From positions 7,218,997 to 7,282,996 of the forward strand of contig OX030964.1 in the NCBI GenBank assembly GCA_943735955.1: 64,000 bases of DNA. Reading direction: 5' to 3'. The position numbers were made by a program, and so were the translations under genes. Below, one piece after another: positions 12,162-27,865 of this stretch. Positions within the stretch are counted from its first letter, which is position 1; each line of letters opens with the position of its first letter. The notes below the pieces were generated by a model. It did no database searches. It was not told the origin of the DNA and saw only the letters and a program-made list of their open reading frames with translations. The DNA comes from Piscicola geometra. Lineage: Eukaryota > Annelida > Clitellata > Hirudinida > Piscicolidae.

Positions 12162-12637
12162 ATGCCTCTATCACCTTGCTGAGTTTTGCCATAAGCATTT
12201 GATAAAAAGCGTTTAATAGAATATTCATAGAGAGAATCAAGTTGATCACTTTAAATGTGTTCAAAACTGTTCTGTTCATTAGTTGTTCATCATTCTGTAG
12301 AAAATACAAACCGATGCATTATTTACATTTCACGTATGCGCTGAAAGAATGATTTTGTGGAAAAAAAAGTGTTGAAATCGTTGTTAAGAAATAATTTCTT
12401 TATAAAAACCTTCAAAATCCTAGAATTAAACATAAAAACATAGATTTTTAATTCATCTTTATAATCATTAATGTCAAGAGGATTTTTTCCCGTGGCATCA
12501 GTTTTTAAACTTTGGAATGACAAATTGGCACACTTGAGTTATTTATTTCACTCATTCCAATAATCCACAAAACAAAATTTCAACAAAAAAAAGTTTAAAA
12601 AACGAAATATTGTCAACCAGCCGAGACTCCTCCAGAA

Positions 12638-13485
12638 CTACGCCTTCTCGTCGCATTGCAAAGGCTTGGCGACGAAATCTCGCTTGTACGACGAAATCCA
12701 CTCTTGCACGGGCAGCGGACGAAGATTGAGTTCCGGCTGGTGACCCGGAAAGGCTACGAAAGAACGTCTGCTGGGGTAGGAGACAAAGTTCTTGAGGCCT
12801 TTAGGAAGTTGAGTGACTGGAATGCAGTTGAAGGCTTTGGCGTAGGTGGTTTGGTAGTTGTGGCTGTTGTACCCTTCTAGCTTTTCGCCCTTGCTCAGCA
12901 TTTGGACGCTTCTTCTTTCTTCGAGCCAGTTGCCCATCAGAGTGCTGTTCCGGAACGTTAGTTCCGTGTCTTGAGCTGGTCTTGAAGGTTAGGGTGGTAT
13001 TTAATAAATTTATGCGTGCTGCTGTGAAATTTGTTCCATGTAATATAAAGATAAATATAATTATAAGTTTATATAATCATTCAGCGCGTTGTATTGGAAC
13101 TCAGTGAGAATAGTTTTTCATACTTAAAAAAAAAGTTTTTGGGTTTATTTTTTAGGATCATTGGTTTTAAATAAAGCATTCAAATTCTTTCCTAAACAAA
13201 ATGCGATTTTATTGTGTTTAGGCTAAACACAATAAAATCGCATTTTGTTATAACATTTCAAAAATCATGATGAAAATATGAATTTAATCGCTTGTGTTAA
13301 TTAAACTTTTATTTATATAAGCGATCAGGTTCAATTATTAAACTATTATTAGATGCTATATTTAAGTTATCTAATAAAACAGACCTGCTTTGAGCCTGGT
13401 CCTTGTATTCAATGAAGCGAGGCATGCAAGGGTAGTACCTATCTTCTCCCAACTGCATCTCCAACCTCTCATTAAGCGAAGCCAT
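12638..13485 (-). CDS. Small protein, possible CFAP107-like ciliary protein
   Basis: Two exons, 13385-13485 and 12638-12980, joined in phase 2 (AG|A gives Arg); 147 residues. Motifs seen: RNSTLMGNWLEERRSVQ near residue 45, YQTTYAKAF near 75, and a Pro/Arg-rich tail with RPLPVQEWISSYKRDF. The GNW-EER block followed by Tyr/Thr-rich short segments recalls CFAP107 (C1orf158), a microtubule inner protein of motile cilia, but this is from memory of one motif. No signal peptide, membrane segment or known fold. The coding status is supported by matched splice phase and by high GC relative to flanks. Its intron holds a perfect hairpin. Confidence 0.5.
13195..13249. repeat. Perfect inverted repeat, 26-bp arms
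   Basis: Arms 13195-13220 and 13224-13249 are exact reverse complements around a GGC loop. The arm core is GCGATTTTATTGTGTTTA. It lies in the single intron of the gene at 12638-13485. Confidence 0.97.
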
Positions 13486-14277
13486 CTTGAAAAGTCCAGT
13501 TGAAAAAATAATTTTTTGATTTTTTTGTTTCAGGATTTAATAAAATTAAACTTTTTAATTGCTTCTTTGAATTCAAATTGATATTTACGAGTCAATACTT
13601 GCTATTATTATACTACGGCTAATAGTGTTTATTTGTATAATCTGAAGAAAAACAAACTAAAGATTGTAGCGTTATAGAAGAAATATTCCGAATTTAAAAG
13701 CCATTAAATCATTTAATTATCTAAATGAAGAACTATTGAAATTTTTTATTAAGCAAAAATACACAATTTATGTTATTTTCTGTGGTGGTTAAATAAGAAT
13801 CGAAAGTCAAATACAAACGAATAATTGTGCCTTTAAGAGAAATGATAGTAAGAAAATCAATAAAGTGAAATAATCATTTTAATCGTAATAATAATAATAA
13901 TAATCAACGACGAAAATAAAAACAAGTTAGATGATTCCAGCCTTATTCTGTTCCCTCTAACATATTTTGCATTTCCAAGCGCTTGACGTAATTTAGAAAA
14001 TGATTAAAAAGTTCAACATCATTATCAGTAATGCAAAATAAAATCATACTCTCTCATTCTAATCCTCTTGAAATCATCTCGTAAAGCACACATACACACA
14101 TACGTACAGCATAAATTAACATTTCCAAGCCGTCCCAGATACATTTGAAGTTTAGATATATATATATATACGTGTGTGTTTGTATTAATACACAACCTTT
14201 AAATATATACGGAAGTATATATTGTGTATTTTAAATACATATTTTGTGGGATTACTTGAAGACGCATATAAGCAGCT

Positions 14278-14341
<64 letters not shown>

Positions 14342-14911
14342 CAGTAGAAGTATTAGCAATAGTAGTAGTAACAGCAGTAGCAGCAACAGTGGCGACAGAA
14401 TCAATAGCAATTTAGATTACACACATATATATTTGTCTCTTACCACTGTAATAGGTGCAAATCAAAGAAACTTGAAACACAAAAAACTACTACAGCAATC
14501 AACCTTCTCCTCCTCGCCACCTACAACTACTCCTGAAGCACCATTACACGATTTAGTGTCTGTATATCGATACCATTGATACACGCACCAAGACCATCAA
14601 ACCATTAAAGCCTACATTGAAGTCACCTCGAAAACTATTACAACTCACACGCACGCACGCACGCACCTTAAGCCATCACACATTAAACCATCCATCCACT
14701 CACATCCATTCATCCAATCATTTTAAAATCCCAAACTCCTCTAAACCACCATCTAACTAACTAACAAACCCCCTTCCTCATATTCTAATGACTCATTAAT
14801 TCACTAATAAAGCTCAGAAACAACCTTAGGCATTGCAATTGCATCATCATCATCATCATTGCATCAACATCATCATCATCATCATCGTTGCATCGACCAC
14901 ACACTGCCACT
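13486..14911. other. Intergenic, simple repeats
   Basis: No gene seen. Contains an (AT)n/TATATA stretch near 14156-14172, a (TAG)n array at 14277-14340, a short (CACG)n run near 14650 and CAT/ATC runs from 14842 to 14887 next to the Rho1 stop. The last part is probably Rho1 3' UTR. Confidence 0.6.
14277..14340. repeat. (TAG)n microsatellite
   Basis: About 21 units of TAG, decaying into related triplets to about 14395. The Ser-repeat open frame over it is not a gene. Confidence 0.95.
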
Positions 14912-17635
<2,724 letters not shown>

Positions 17636-19153
17636 ATGATCTTATTTGAAGCTATACAAGGTTTACTTACTAGAATTATAGTTGTGCTGGTGCCACTCTT
17701 GCTTTTGCAGTCTCGCAGTGATAATAATTTCGAAAGAGTCGCCTTCAAAAACCCGCCCATCGATGATTCCACGCCAACAAGTCTTGATGATAATGCCGAC
17801 TCAAAATATCTCTGTTCTTGCGACGTGCCAAGTCACAGCGTCCAGATGAACTTAACGTGTTTGTCGATTCTGAACTGCACGCTGCTCTGTCGCGCCGATG
17901 AGAATTGCGTGTCGTTCAACTTCCTCGGAGGCAGTGGCGTGTGTGAGTTGTTTAAGAATTACACGTGTGTGTACCAGCAACATGATGATGGTGTCCTATG
18001 CCAGCACTTCGTCAAGAAGGGTTTGTGGGAGGCGTGCTTGAATAAATGTATTAAATGCTTGGATAGAACAATTGCTGATGCAAATGAAAATTGAAGGATA
18101 AAGTGCATAAAAATTCTATTTTTTGAATTGATGAATGTGGCAATAAATAATCGAAAGAAATTAATTGTTTGAATAAACTTCCACCCAAAAAGGTCATTTC
18201 AGAGAACTTTACATAATGACGAGTAATGAGCTTTTGCAGATGTATGTGGACGGAACCCAAATCGAGGATCTTGTTTTTGAAACGGTATCAATTCCTCTAG
18301 AAACTCGGGTTATAGCTGTTGAAGTTGCTCATCCACGCGGGAATGGTCAAGTTAAGTGGTGTTTGATAATCAAACTTTAAACTTTTTGGCATAAATGGTT
18401 GCGTTACAATACAGTATTTAAATACTAAAACTCAGAAGATATGAACTGATAAAACTTAACTAGACATTTTCTACGCACCACATCATTTATGACAAGCGAG
18501 GAACCCAATAAATAAATTGAAACTTTTTATTATTTTCCCAGAAGCAACGACAATAACAACCACAATGTCCACACACAACAGGTGGGATTACCTTGGCTTC
18601 GAATGACACTTTCATCGATGGCTCAGTCAAGCGGTGGAGATGTTCGCAAAGGTTCGAAAGTTTCTGGTTCTACCCCACCTTCAACGACACTCATTGGAAA
18701 GAGCCATATGAAGGTCAACAAGTCATGGCATAAAGCATAGAATTAAGCATTTCAATATAACTTTTTTTATTTTAGTTAATTTTTGATATAAATAACATTC
18801 AAACGTTGGTCAAATAGATCTTTATCAAAATGAAAATAGTGGAAATAAATTGTATAAATAAAAATAATCAAATATTTTCTGTAGTTAAGAAAAATAGAAT
18901 AATGGTGGACAGTACTACAATTTGGTTCGAAGAATTAAGCTCAGAACAAATTCTATACTGTCGCTACAGAACAGGTCTGCTCGAAAGAAGTGAACATTTG
19001 TTAAGAAAAAGTTTATTTATTCTTATAAAACTTGAGAATTGATTGTTTTTCCACGATTTTGTTTGAATAAATAGTGAATTATACAACCATCATCGAATCA
19101 TCCTCCCACTAATTTATCCTTGCAATACAGGCATTCTCAAAGAACAACCCTGA
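17636..19153 (+). CDS. Secreted Cys-rich (PAN/Apple-like) protein with C-terminal beta-sandwich-like module
   Basis: Five exons: 17636-18020, 18205-18345, 18582-18713, 18885-18974, 19131-19153; 256 residues. All four introns are phase 1. The chosen ATG gives a signal peptide (LLTRIIVVLVPLLLLQS); the frame is also open upstream to 17510. Residues about 55-125 hold paired Cys in a PAN/Apple-like order (CSCDVPS, LNCTLLCRADENCVSFNFL, GVCELF, LCQHFV). Then come LQMYVDGTQIED, IPLETRVIAVEV, GGITLASNDTFIDG, a WRCSQRF segment and YCRYRTG. From memory, this LYVDG / TRVIAVE / GGI-LAS / W-C pattern recurs in annelid and mollusc secreted proteins with a galactose-binding-like fold. Exon 2 is read from 18205 (CAGAG|AA), the choice that keeps frame. 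Function unknown; extracellular carbohydrate recognition is only a guess. Confidence 0.7.
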
Positions 19154-19800
19154 TTCCACGGATCCGAGAAGCTGAAACATGCTTACTTTTTTGTAAAATT
19201 GAATAAGTTTCCAAATCATTCATTTCATGAAATGATATCTTTAGTTAATGACATGCATTTTTTGAAACAAGGCGGTATAACTTGTGCTACTAATTTTCAT
19301 AATCTTCTATGACGAATGTATGTTTTCTTCGAATTTTTTAAAACTCTCATGAATTACTAAAATAATAAAATAATTTATATTTGGAATTCTTGAGGCTTAC
19401 TATCAAACCCTCACTCCCGCTATTGAGCGAAATTTAAATATGATTAATTTTATATATTTTTTAGAATAGTAAATTTTAATGAAATTTGCCACAAAAATAA
19501 CAACTGGTCATTCAGATCTGTGATTTTTCATATGTTAAAGTGAACTCTGGTATTGGCCATACGTAATATTTTTAACAATTTCTTTATAAAACCTAATGTT
19601 TGACACCCTCTTTGAGGAAACTTCTATGATCTCTAGAATAACTATCTTTTGTTATAATTTAGATTCACTTTCTAAAAGAAACTTAAATGAAAGGTTAAAG
19701 TGGAAATTCTACAATTCATAAAGTACAAAAGTCAGAACAGCTAATGCTGTAAGTGTAGGCGTACAAATCAGAAGAAAAATCACAAACGGAAAGTAAAAAC
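19154..19800. other. Convergent 3' intergenic region
   Basis: Lies between the ends of a plus and a minus gene. AT-rich, presumably 3' UTRs of both; no further feature seen. Confidence 0.6.
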
Positions 19801-22800
19801 TCATAAAAATAATTCGAAAAAGACGCTTAAATACATGAAAAAACAGAATGTTAAAAAATGAGATTTGTGGCTGAAACGGGCGGAGTTTTCATCGACGATA
19901 ACAATGCTGAGGACTGGTTGCCAGGGGTTTTCTCCGGTGTGGTAGCGTTGAGAGCAGGAGTCCCCTGAAAGGATTTTTCCAATATTTATACAGAAAACTT
20001 AGTTTTTGCATAGTTCGCTTATCATACAATGGAAAAGATATAATAAAGCTAATAAAAACTTAATGTCTTGGAAATTAAACATTGTTATCATTTTTCTGTT
20101 AAACATTAAATGTTAAAATTTAATATTTTGCCATTTTAACACAAACCCCCGATTAAACTCTTGCTGTCTATCATATAAAAACTATCAATCAATCAAATAT
20201 TTATATATTTATAATAATGTCAACTCCTCACATAATCTTTCACTTTCGGTCATAGTAAAGCGCAAACTGCTTCCCTCGTCCACTGTGTTACTGAATGCGG
20301 TCTGTGAAACGTCGCAATGCGCCGATGAGGAACGGGACATGCTTATGTGTCTCCAGCCGGTTCGCTCGTACACCTTGGAGAATAGGCCATTGTGGTATGG
20401 GTAAGTATTGGAAAATTGGTATAAAGAGTTTAAATCTGGGGTTTTGAAGATTGGAGTAATTTTAAAAATACTAAATTATTATTCATTTAATTTGAAACAG
20501 TTAGTAAGATTTAAATTATTAATCAATTTAATTATTTGAAAGAAAGAGAAAAAGGCAGACGCAGAAAATAGGAGTACGGACAAAAATAATTTTCAGTAAC
20601 GACTTCTAATGGAAGGAGCTAAAAATGGAAAAAATGAATTTAATTATTTTGAATAAAACACACGTACCCAACACCTGTAAGTAGATATGGCGTCCATCCA
20701 GTCGAACGTTATCATGAAAGATTTCATGTTTTCCATCCAGTAACCGATGCAGATCAACTCCCTATCGGCTATCTCTGTAGTCGGTTAACAATTAGCTTTT
20801 TATTCTTTATATCTATTTTTTTAAGTTGTAAAAGATTAATTACAAGAACACCAATTTGAAATAATGGGAAATCTATTAATAAAGTTTTTAGATTTAAAGT
20901 AAACTCATTTTCTCTCATGTTTTAATGCATTAATAAACTAACCATACTCTCCAATGGGTTTTCCGGTGTGGTCGAGAGTATCACAATACGAAACGTCGAT
21001 TGACAACTTGAAAGGGTTTCCGTCACACGATTTGATTTCTGAAACATCATCCGGACAGTCGATCATGTGTCTGGGCCTCTCAGTGTAGGCGTTTTCGACT
21101 TCTGTCTTGTACCTCTCTTCGGGAGATCCATCTTGCACGAATTTGTATCTGCCTCCGATTGGACAAATCACTGGACTTGGAGGATCAACTGTGAAGATGT
21201 TTAAAACGTTATTTTATAATGTTATTTTTGATATATTAACATTTTTCTTTATAAAAAATTTAAAGTTTAAAAAAAGCCATGTCGAGTGGTTTAAAACTTA
21301 TATTCCACATCGTTCAGCCCCCACTCACGCATGAAGTAATTGTAGATCCACTCTTCTGGCTCGGAAGATCTTTCGAAAGTGAAAGTCGTCCACGCGCAAG
21401 TTTCTCTGAACACTCTTTCCATGTAATCCGGCTCTCCAAATCGCTCCAGACGGGTAGATATTGGTTTGCCTTTGGTGGTGAATTGCAGGAGGTTTTGAAT
21501 TATTTATTTTTCATTATTTCCTAAATAATATGAATATTATAGTGTTTTTGAATAAGCACTTACTCGCTCTGAAACGTATGAGACTATGATGCCGGTTCAA
21601 GAAATCGAAACATACAAAATGGGTTTCACTGAAAATTCAAAAAGTGAAAATTTATTTAAAATTGAAACCAATTAACTTTTTTTATAAAGAATTACTCTAA
21701 AATCTTATTCAGAACCCACCATTTTCCTTCGTCCATATGGAATGTCAAGTATCTTGAATCAGCCGTCGCCATGCAAGCGAAAAATGTTTTTTGCGTTTGG
21801 TATTGGTTGAGAACGGTTTCTTTGTAGATGTGTGTGGTGTTGATGGTGATGGAGTGATCCAATTCTCCTCCCATGTAGTAAGTGCCTTTGTGTTTTTAAG
21901 ATGTTATTTTATAGGTTTTCAAAGCAGTTTTGGTGTTTTATTCTACTTTAATTATCTTTCAGATTATGAAATAAATGGCTCACAAATAGAATATTTAAGG
22001 AATTAAATACATTAAAAAACAGGTTATTAACAAATTGATTTTCCTACCCGTAAAGTTCCGTGGAAACCTACAACCAGGTTCAAATGAAGGTATTTGGTCG
22101 TATATCACTGAAACATTGCAAGTTAAGATATAATTTTATTACAAAATTAGCTAAAAAAATATTTTTTTAAATATTAACTTCTAATTCAACCGTCTTATCA
22201 AAATAAGTAATTAACTTTTCGATAAATTATAAGTCTAGTTTCAAGATCATAAATTTTTTTTACATAACCACGAGTATCAACAAATTAAGAAGACTTGGAT
22301 AGTGTATAAAAGAGTTATTGTATACTGTATAGAAAGACTTACTGGGATCGAGAATAAGCCTAATATCTCCTTCGTATGGAGTTTTCAAGACAGCGCAAGA
22401 GGCCCATCTGAGTGAGTGAAACGTGGAGATAGTTTTACTTCAAGCAGAAGTAACCTAACATTTATTACTACTGGTAATAATAGTAAAAATGACGAAGTTA
22501 GTTTTGGGAGTTTATGGTCAGTGGCAATAATACCATTAGCTTTCTCCGCCTAATACTTGAAATAAAAACCACTTTATCTGTTAGATTAAAGACTGAGTAC
22601 CATAAAATATTTGTTTAAAGTTTTCCACTTCGAGATTGATTGCAGTACTTATATTTGTTTGGAGAAGATGACACACCGTGAAAGACTGAATCGGAGCTGG
22701 TTGTCATCTATTTCTTGGTCTTGTCTTGTGAGCTGCGAGTGGATGTGAAGGTAAAGTAGTCAAACTAAATTTAAGTGAACAAATAGTTTGGAAGGGTTGC

Positions 22801-25800
22801 ATAAGCAGGTTAGCAAAATAATTTACCAAGCATCTGAATCGGTCTCTGTGTTTAGTTGCTCCCAAGTCCGAAATGGCAGAATAAACGTTTCCTTTGCCAT
22901 CCTTCCAACTACCCATGCATTGAAAGCGAATCTCTGTTGAAAATAAATGAGAATAAAGCATTGTAAATTTGGTTTTTAAGATTTTAAAGAATTCAGTATA
23001 AAAGGGTTTGACTCACTTGAATTATACGACCCGTCAACTTCATCACACACACCAGACGACATGTCGAAAACCTGGTTGTCCACGTACACCGAACCAGGCA
23101 GTTGACAGGCGTTTATGACATTCTGTGGAGAATCGCATATGCTGCCGCCCCCGAAGTTAACTTCGTATGTGTAATGAAAGCAGCCCTCGAACGTCGTCTT
23201 GCAGTTTACTGTTATAAGATCTATTCCTGGAAGAAGGGTGTCGAGAGAGTTTATCAAGATAACAGAATCAAAATGAGTAAAACGCAAAATGTATAGTTTC
23301 AAGTGACCATTTTGAAAAAAATATTTAGTAATATGAATAACTAACTGAATAAAGTTTGGTAGTCCATGTTTGGAGAAATTTCGTTGCAGACATTTTCGAA
23401 GAGTTTTTCAACTTTTTCAGATTGTCCGTGTAAGCAAGAAGCTGTCATGATTTTGTTCTTAAGTTTTTTCTTTTAAACATACTGCATTATTTTATGGATA
23501 GGTCTAGAGTTTTATTATTTATATTGCTTTAAGCGTATTCAATAATTCAAATAGTTTATCCTTGCTAATTTTTGATGAATCTTTTTACTTATTCTTTGTT
23601 TTGTCAGTGCAAATAGTTGATTAAATAAAAAATCCTTCTGTACTCAGTAAACTTTATTTTCAACACAGTTTAAGTTATCAGCTCATATAAGAGTTTCATC
23701 AAACAATGGAAAACGCTTACAAAATCGGTATTGGAGGACGTTAGGCGTTCTGTAAATGATGTCGTGACACTGGAAACACTTTGATTCTCTGTGTTTGATT
23801 GGTTGTTTGAGAATTGGTTGGTGGGTCATTTGGTTGCTGGGTTGGATTGGTAGGTTGAGTGGATATATACTATATATCCACTCAACCTACCAATCCAACC
23901 CAGCAACCAAATGACCCACCAATTATATAGTGGAAGGCTGATTAGTTAGTTGGTTAGTATATTTTTTTAATAGTTTTAAGATTAATGAGTGGAGAATGTT
24001 TACTTTTTGTCTCAAAAAACAGGGTTTTCATTTTTTAGGTTACATTTTATTTTAATATAAAAAACTTTTTCTTCCAGAATATATTGAGCAATGTTAAGTA
24101 TTTTAAGTTTCATAATTAAAAATTTGTTGTAAATATCTTTTGAAAAAGTATCTAACACTTTTATAAATAAGTAAAAAGTTACGCAGAGAAACACAAATAA
24201 AATCGTGTCTACTTATTACAAATTCGCGTCTGTGGAATAATTAGACATCCATTCCGTAGGGATGTGGTGTCGAGTGTTGGGTAGACCGCTTATGTTGTCT
24301 GATATCTTTATGGAATTAATAATTATTCAAATAAAATATAAATTTTTATGATTTTATATCTTTTTTTTTAAATTTTTGATCATTGGTTCCATCGACATGT
24401 CGGTAAGGATTTGGAATGTTTCGGTAATTCATGATGCGACCAATTAGTAATTATCACTTGCGGCAATGGCATTATCATACATTTTCACACTAAATTATAC
24501 TTTTACTTTCTGTTTAACACTTTTTAAATTTACATGATTTTTCATTTAAACCATTGTTATATTGAGATTAATTCGGGCTTGTTAAACTCTGCTGACTACT
24601 CATTATACTTTCACTGTCTATTTAGCACTCTTTTCAGTTGAGCTAATTGTATATTGAAAGAATTTTTTTTATTCAAATTACTTTACATTTTTATGATTAG
24701 CTTCTTCATTCTCCTACAGTTTTAAGTTAGATGTTTCAGTTGTGTATATAATTCATTTTTTAAATAGTTTTAAATCTTACTTTTTTTAAAAACAATGTCG
24801 TTTCTTTTAGTTCAATTTAGCACGCTTCGAAAATATTAATTCAGACATGATTCCATCAATAATTACTTTTTTTAGTTAATTTATTGTTTTCAGAAAAATA
24901 CAAAATGAAATAAAACAAAAGTAAATTACAAATGAGATTTATCAGTTCCCTGAATTCTCACTAGTTTTAAATATTTAAAAAATCATTAATAATTTTTGTT
25001 TAAATAAAGTTTTAAAATATTATTAATATTCAGATGTTTCGTTTGTAAAAGCTTACTTAATTTTTAATTATTTTTTATATATCAAAATATGAATTCTTCA
25101 ATACATGATAAAACCCTACCTGTTATGGAAGAGAATTCGTGCATCTGATATATTAACAGCATCGTAGGATCCTTTTGTCAAGACAATATGGTGGCAGTAC
25201 GCCGTGCCTAGCTGTTCGTTGGAGAAGGTGGTGGTGGTGATGGTGGTGTAGAGCTCGTTGGTGAGATCAGTGGAAAAGTACCGTGCTCTGAAGTACTCTG
25301 GGATGATGCATGTGCCGTCTGGAAAGAAAAATATGAAAATGGAGATAGTTTCGTGTTGTCAATGTGTTTTTTTGAATGATTGAGGGTTTATGAGTGAAGT
25401 TAAAGTGGGCAATTTTTTTTGAAAATAGTTTTAGTTTTCAAAGTTGCAGGTAAGGTTACTCGCTAGGTGTTAAGACGGTTTACGATTTAAGAAAAAGCAC
25501 GTTTGAAGGGAACACTAAAATTTAAGTTCCTACAAGTTCTTATGGAATCTGTTCCCACCTTTATCTTCATTATTATTATTAATTTGATAAAACTATCGAA
25601 AGATTGATTCAAATGATAGTCGTGAATTTCAAGTGCTTCTGAAGTGTCTTCTACCAACAAGTCGTCCTCTTGAACGGATTTGTGTCCTTTACTACGTCAA
25701 TGCTCTACCCAAAGTGGTTTCTATACGTGTGTTGAAGTGTTTCCCATTTTATATATTTTAAAATCTTATTTTTATATAACATACTTTTTGTTATTATTTT

Positions 25801-27865
25801 TTGTTGTTTACTGTTTTAGTTATTTTGAATGATAAGCCGAAATAATTCTATTATTTTTTATGAAATTCGCTTTAAAAAAATATTTTTACATTAAAAATGT
25901 TTTTAAAGTATTTTTTAAAACCACTTTTTGTATAATAACATGCAATTTTCTGCTGAAAATTATTATTAAAAAAATAAAAATTCAAGTTTTGGGATCTATT
26001 TAATAGTTAATAATTCTAAAAACCTTAAAAAATTACAAAAAACTAGTTTATACCCATTAACAATTTGGATCATTAACAATTTTAACATTTTTTATGTTTT
26101 AAAATAATAAAAAACTTTAACCTTTCATCTTTAAAAACTTTAACTATTTTATCTTTAAAAAAGCAACATTTGGACTTTTAATGTATATCATTATCTCAAA
26201 ATAAATGTGTAACCAATACTAGGGTAAATGACTGAATTAATATTCTCGAGAGCGCAGTGTCACAAGGGCAATTATTAACCTTTGCGAGTTCTTCAACTTA
26301 GTTTTAATTTAATCGAAAATGACATTCTAACATTTTTTTCAAAAACGTTATAATTATTTAGTTTTTCCAAACTTTAACAAATATTTGTGATTTAAAAAAA
26401 ACAGATAATTTTAAAATTCTATATTCATATTCTTTTAACTAAACAATTATATATTTTTACTGATATAATTATTTAGAAATTTCTTCCTATTTGAATATAT
26501 ATCATTTTTTTTATTATATAATAATACTTACACTTATATTCCTTTTAAAAGCAAATAAATATCTATAGTATTTGTCTTAAGTTAATAAGAATAAAACAAA
26601 TAAAAATATATATAAAAAAATTGTTTTTATTATTTTTAACTATGTGTTCAAATACTTTAAAATTCGATCTCTATTTCTACCTTCATTATTTCTAGAAAAA
26701 AACAATTTAGTATCTGATTTATAAAAATAATTAATAAGTTGAGAAAAAAATTGTATGAATCATTCTTTAAAACCCCGAAAACAAAAATAAAAATATTTAA
26801 AAAACTCATTAAAAAGTTATTAATTAATTCCAAATGTTTTTTTTCCAATTATGTTTCAATAACTGTTCTAGAAATTGATCGTGAAACATTGGTCTCTCTG
26901 CATTCTATATAATTAATCCAGGCTTTTTTATGAAAATTTATATTATATGGTGGAACAGAAATGCTTTAACATACCGTACGCTCTCGAATATTTCAACTAG
27001 GATAATAAAATATATTATAATACAAGAAATCAAAGATGGACTACATTCTGTATACACTGAATGAGTTTTTGCCAAGCTCTCGCGTGGAGCAATGAAAAAC
27101 CGTACAATGAAAAAGAAACTTGTATTGAGTATTTTTAATGAAAGTATACAAATAAAGGTATTAGTACAAAAAAAGTAAATTCGAACTAATTCCAAGTTGT
27201 TTTGGCATTTTTGTTAATTGAAATAGTATCCATAATTATTGAAATATCATAATATAACTGTTATTCTCCTTGTACCTAACATTATCAGTAAAATACCATT
27301 AGCTTAGTCATCCTCCAATTTATCAGACTTAGAATAACACGCTTATCGCCAAAGAACACCTTATAGGCAGGCCTATTTAATCATTGATTTCACGTTAAAA
27401 TGTTTTTAAAACAAGGTGTAACTTAGCCTTAGGTTTCCTCTTTGGATACAAAGAAAAACTCCTAATGTGAGTTTAATAGTCTTTAATAGTTTATATACAA
27501 TAATTTTGAATACATTTTAACATTTGTGAAAAAATAAAACTTTGCATTTGAAAAATGTATTTTAAAGGATTTCGCCAGTTTATCTCAGTGTTAAAGATTC
27601 ACAATTCACTCTTAATTTTACATTGAGACAGTAATATTTAATACGGATAAATCTATAATACTTTTTCCAAAAAGATAAATACCTAAAACATATGAAAAAA
27701 ACTTGGTTATAAAAATATCGGATTTCTGTCAGACTTATATTGAAACTGAATGATGGGAACTAATAAAAATTAAATGGTTTATAAAAACAAAAAAGACAAA
27801 CCGGTGGCAGAGAGCATGGTGCTCAGAAGCCAAAGCACCCATAGAACCTGCTTCTCCCCAAGCAT
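19801..27865 (-). CDS. Large secreted/GPI-like Cys-rich protein (DUF7042/7043/7044-type)
   Basis: Sixteen exons: 27802-27865, 25120-25318, 23721-23769, 23346-23441, 23017-23226, 22827-22933, 22677-22732, 22343-22407, 22048-22107, 21720-21864, 21564-21628, 21329-21469, 20943-21188, 20668-20774, 20232-20373, 19801-19964; about 638 residues. Exon 1 is a signal peptide (MLGEKQVLWVLWLL...). Repeating blocks are seen: RTPNVLQYRF, FEGCFHYTYEVNFGGGSIC, INACQLPGSVYVDNQVFDM, RDRFRCLLTR, then a second round PGCRFPRNFTGE, CFDFLNRHHSLIRF, CPIGGRYKF, ISTYRCWVYER. These match from memory the DUF7042/7043/7044 group of invertebrate extracellular proteins. The C-terminus is a hydrophobic run (SHFLTFCFFMYLSVFFELFL) suggesting a GPI signal or membrane anchor. 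All junction phases agree except exon 2 to exon 3, which is one base short (see findings). Function unknown. Confidence 0.75.
23818..23922. repeat. Perfect palindrome, 52-bp arms with 1-base centre
   Basis: Arms 23818-23869 and 23871-23922 are exact reverse complements around a single C at 23870. The arm runs from TTGGTGGGTCATTTGG to GAGTGGATATATA. It lies in intron 2 of the large secreted protein gene, about 50 bases upstream (in transcript sense) of exon 3. Confidence 0.98.

Larger units (their letters stand above)
10335..12637. other. Intergenic, repeats only
   Basis: After the 35-bp repeat there is a (GAT)n run at about 10499-10570 and an AT-rich stretch to 12.1 kb with no coding block. 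A (CA)n run lies at 12111-12161. Open frames across these arrays are simple-sequence artefacts. Confidence 0.6.
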
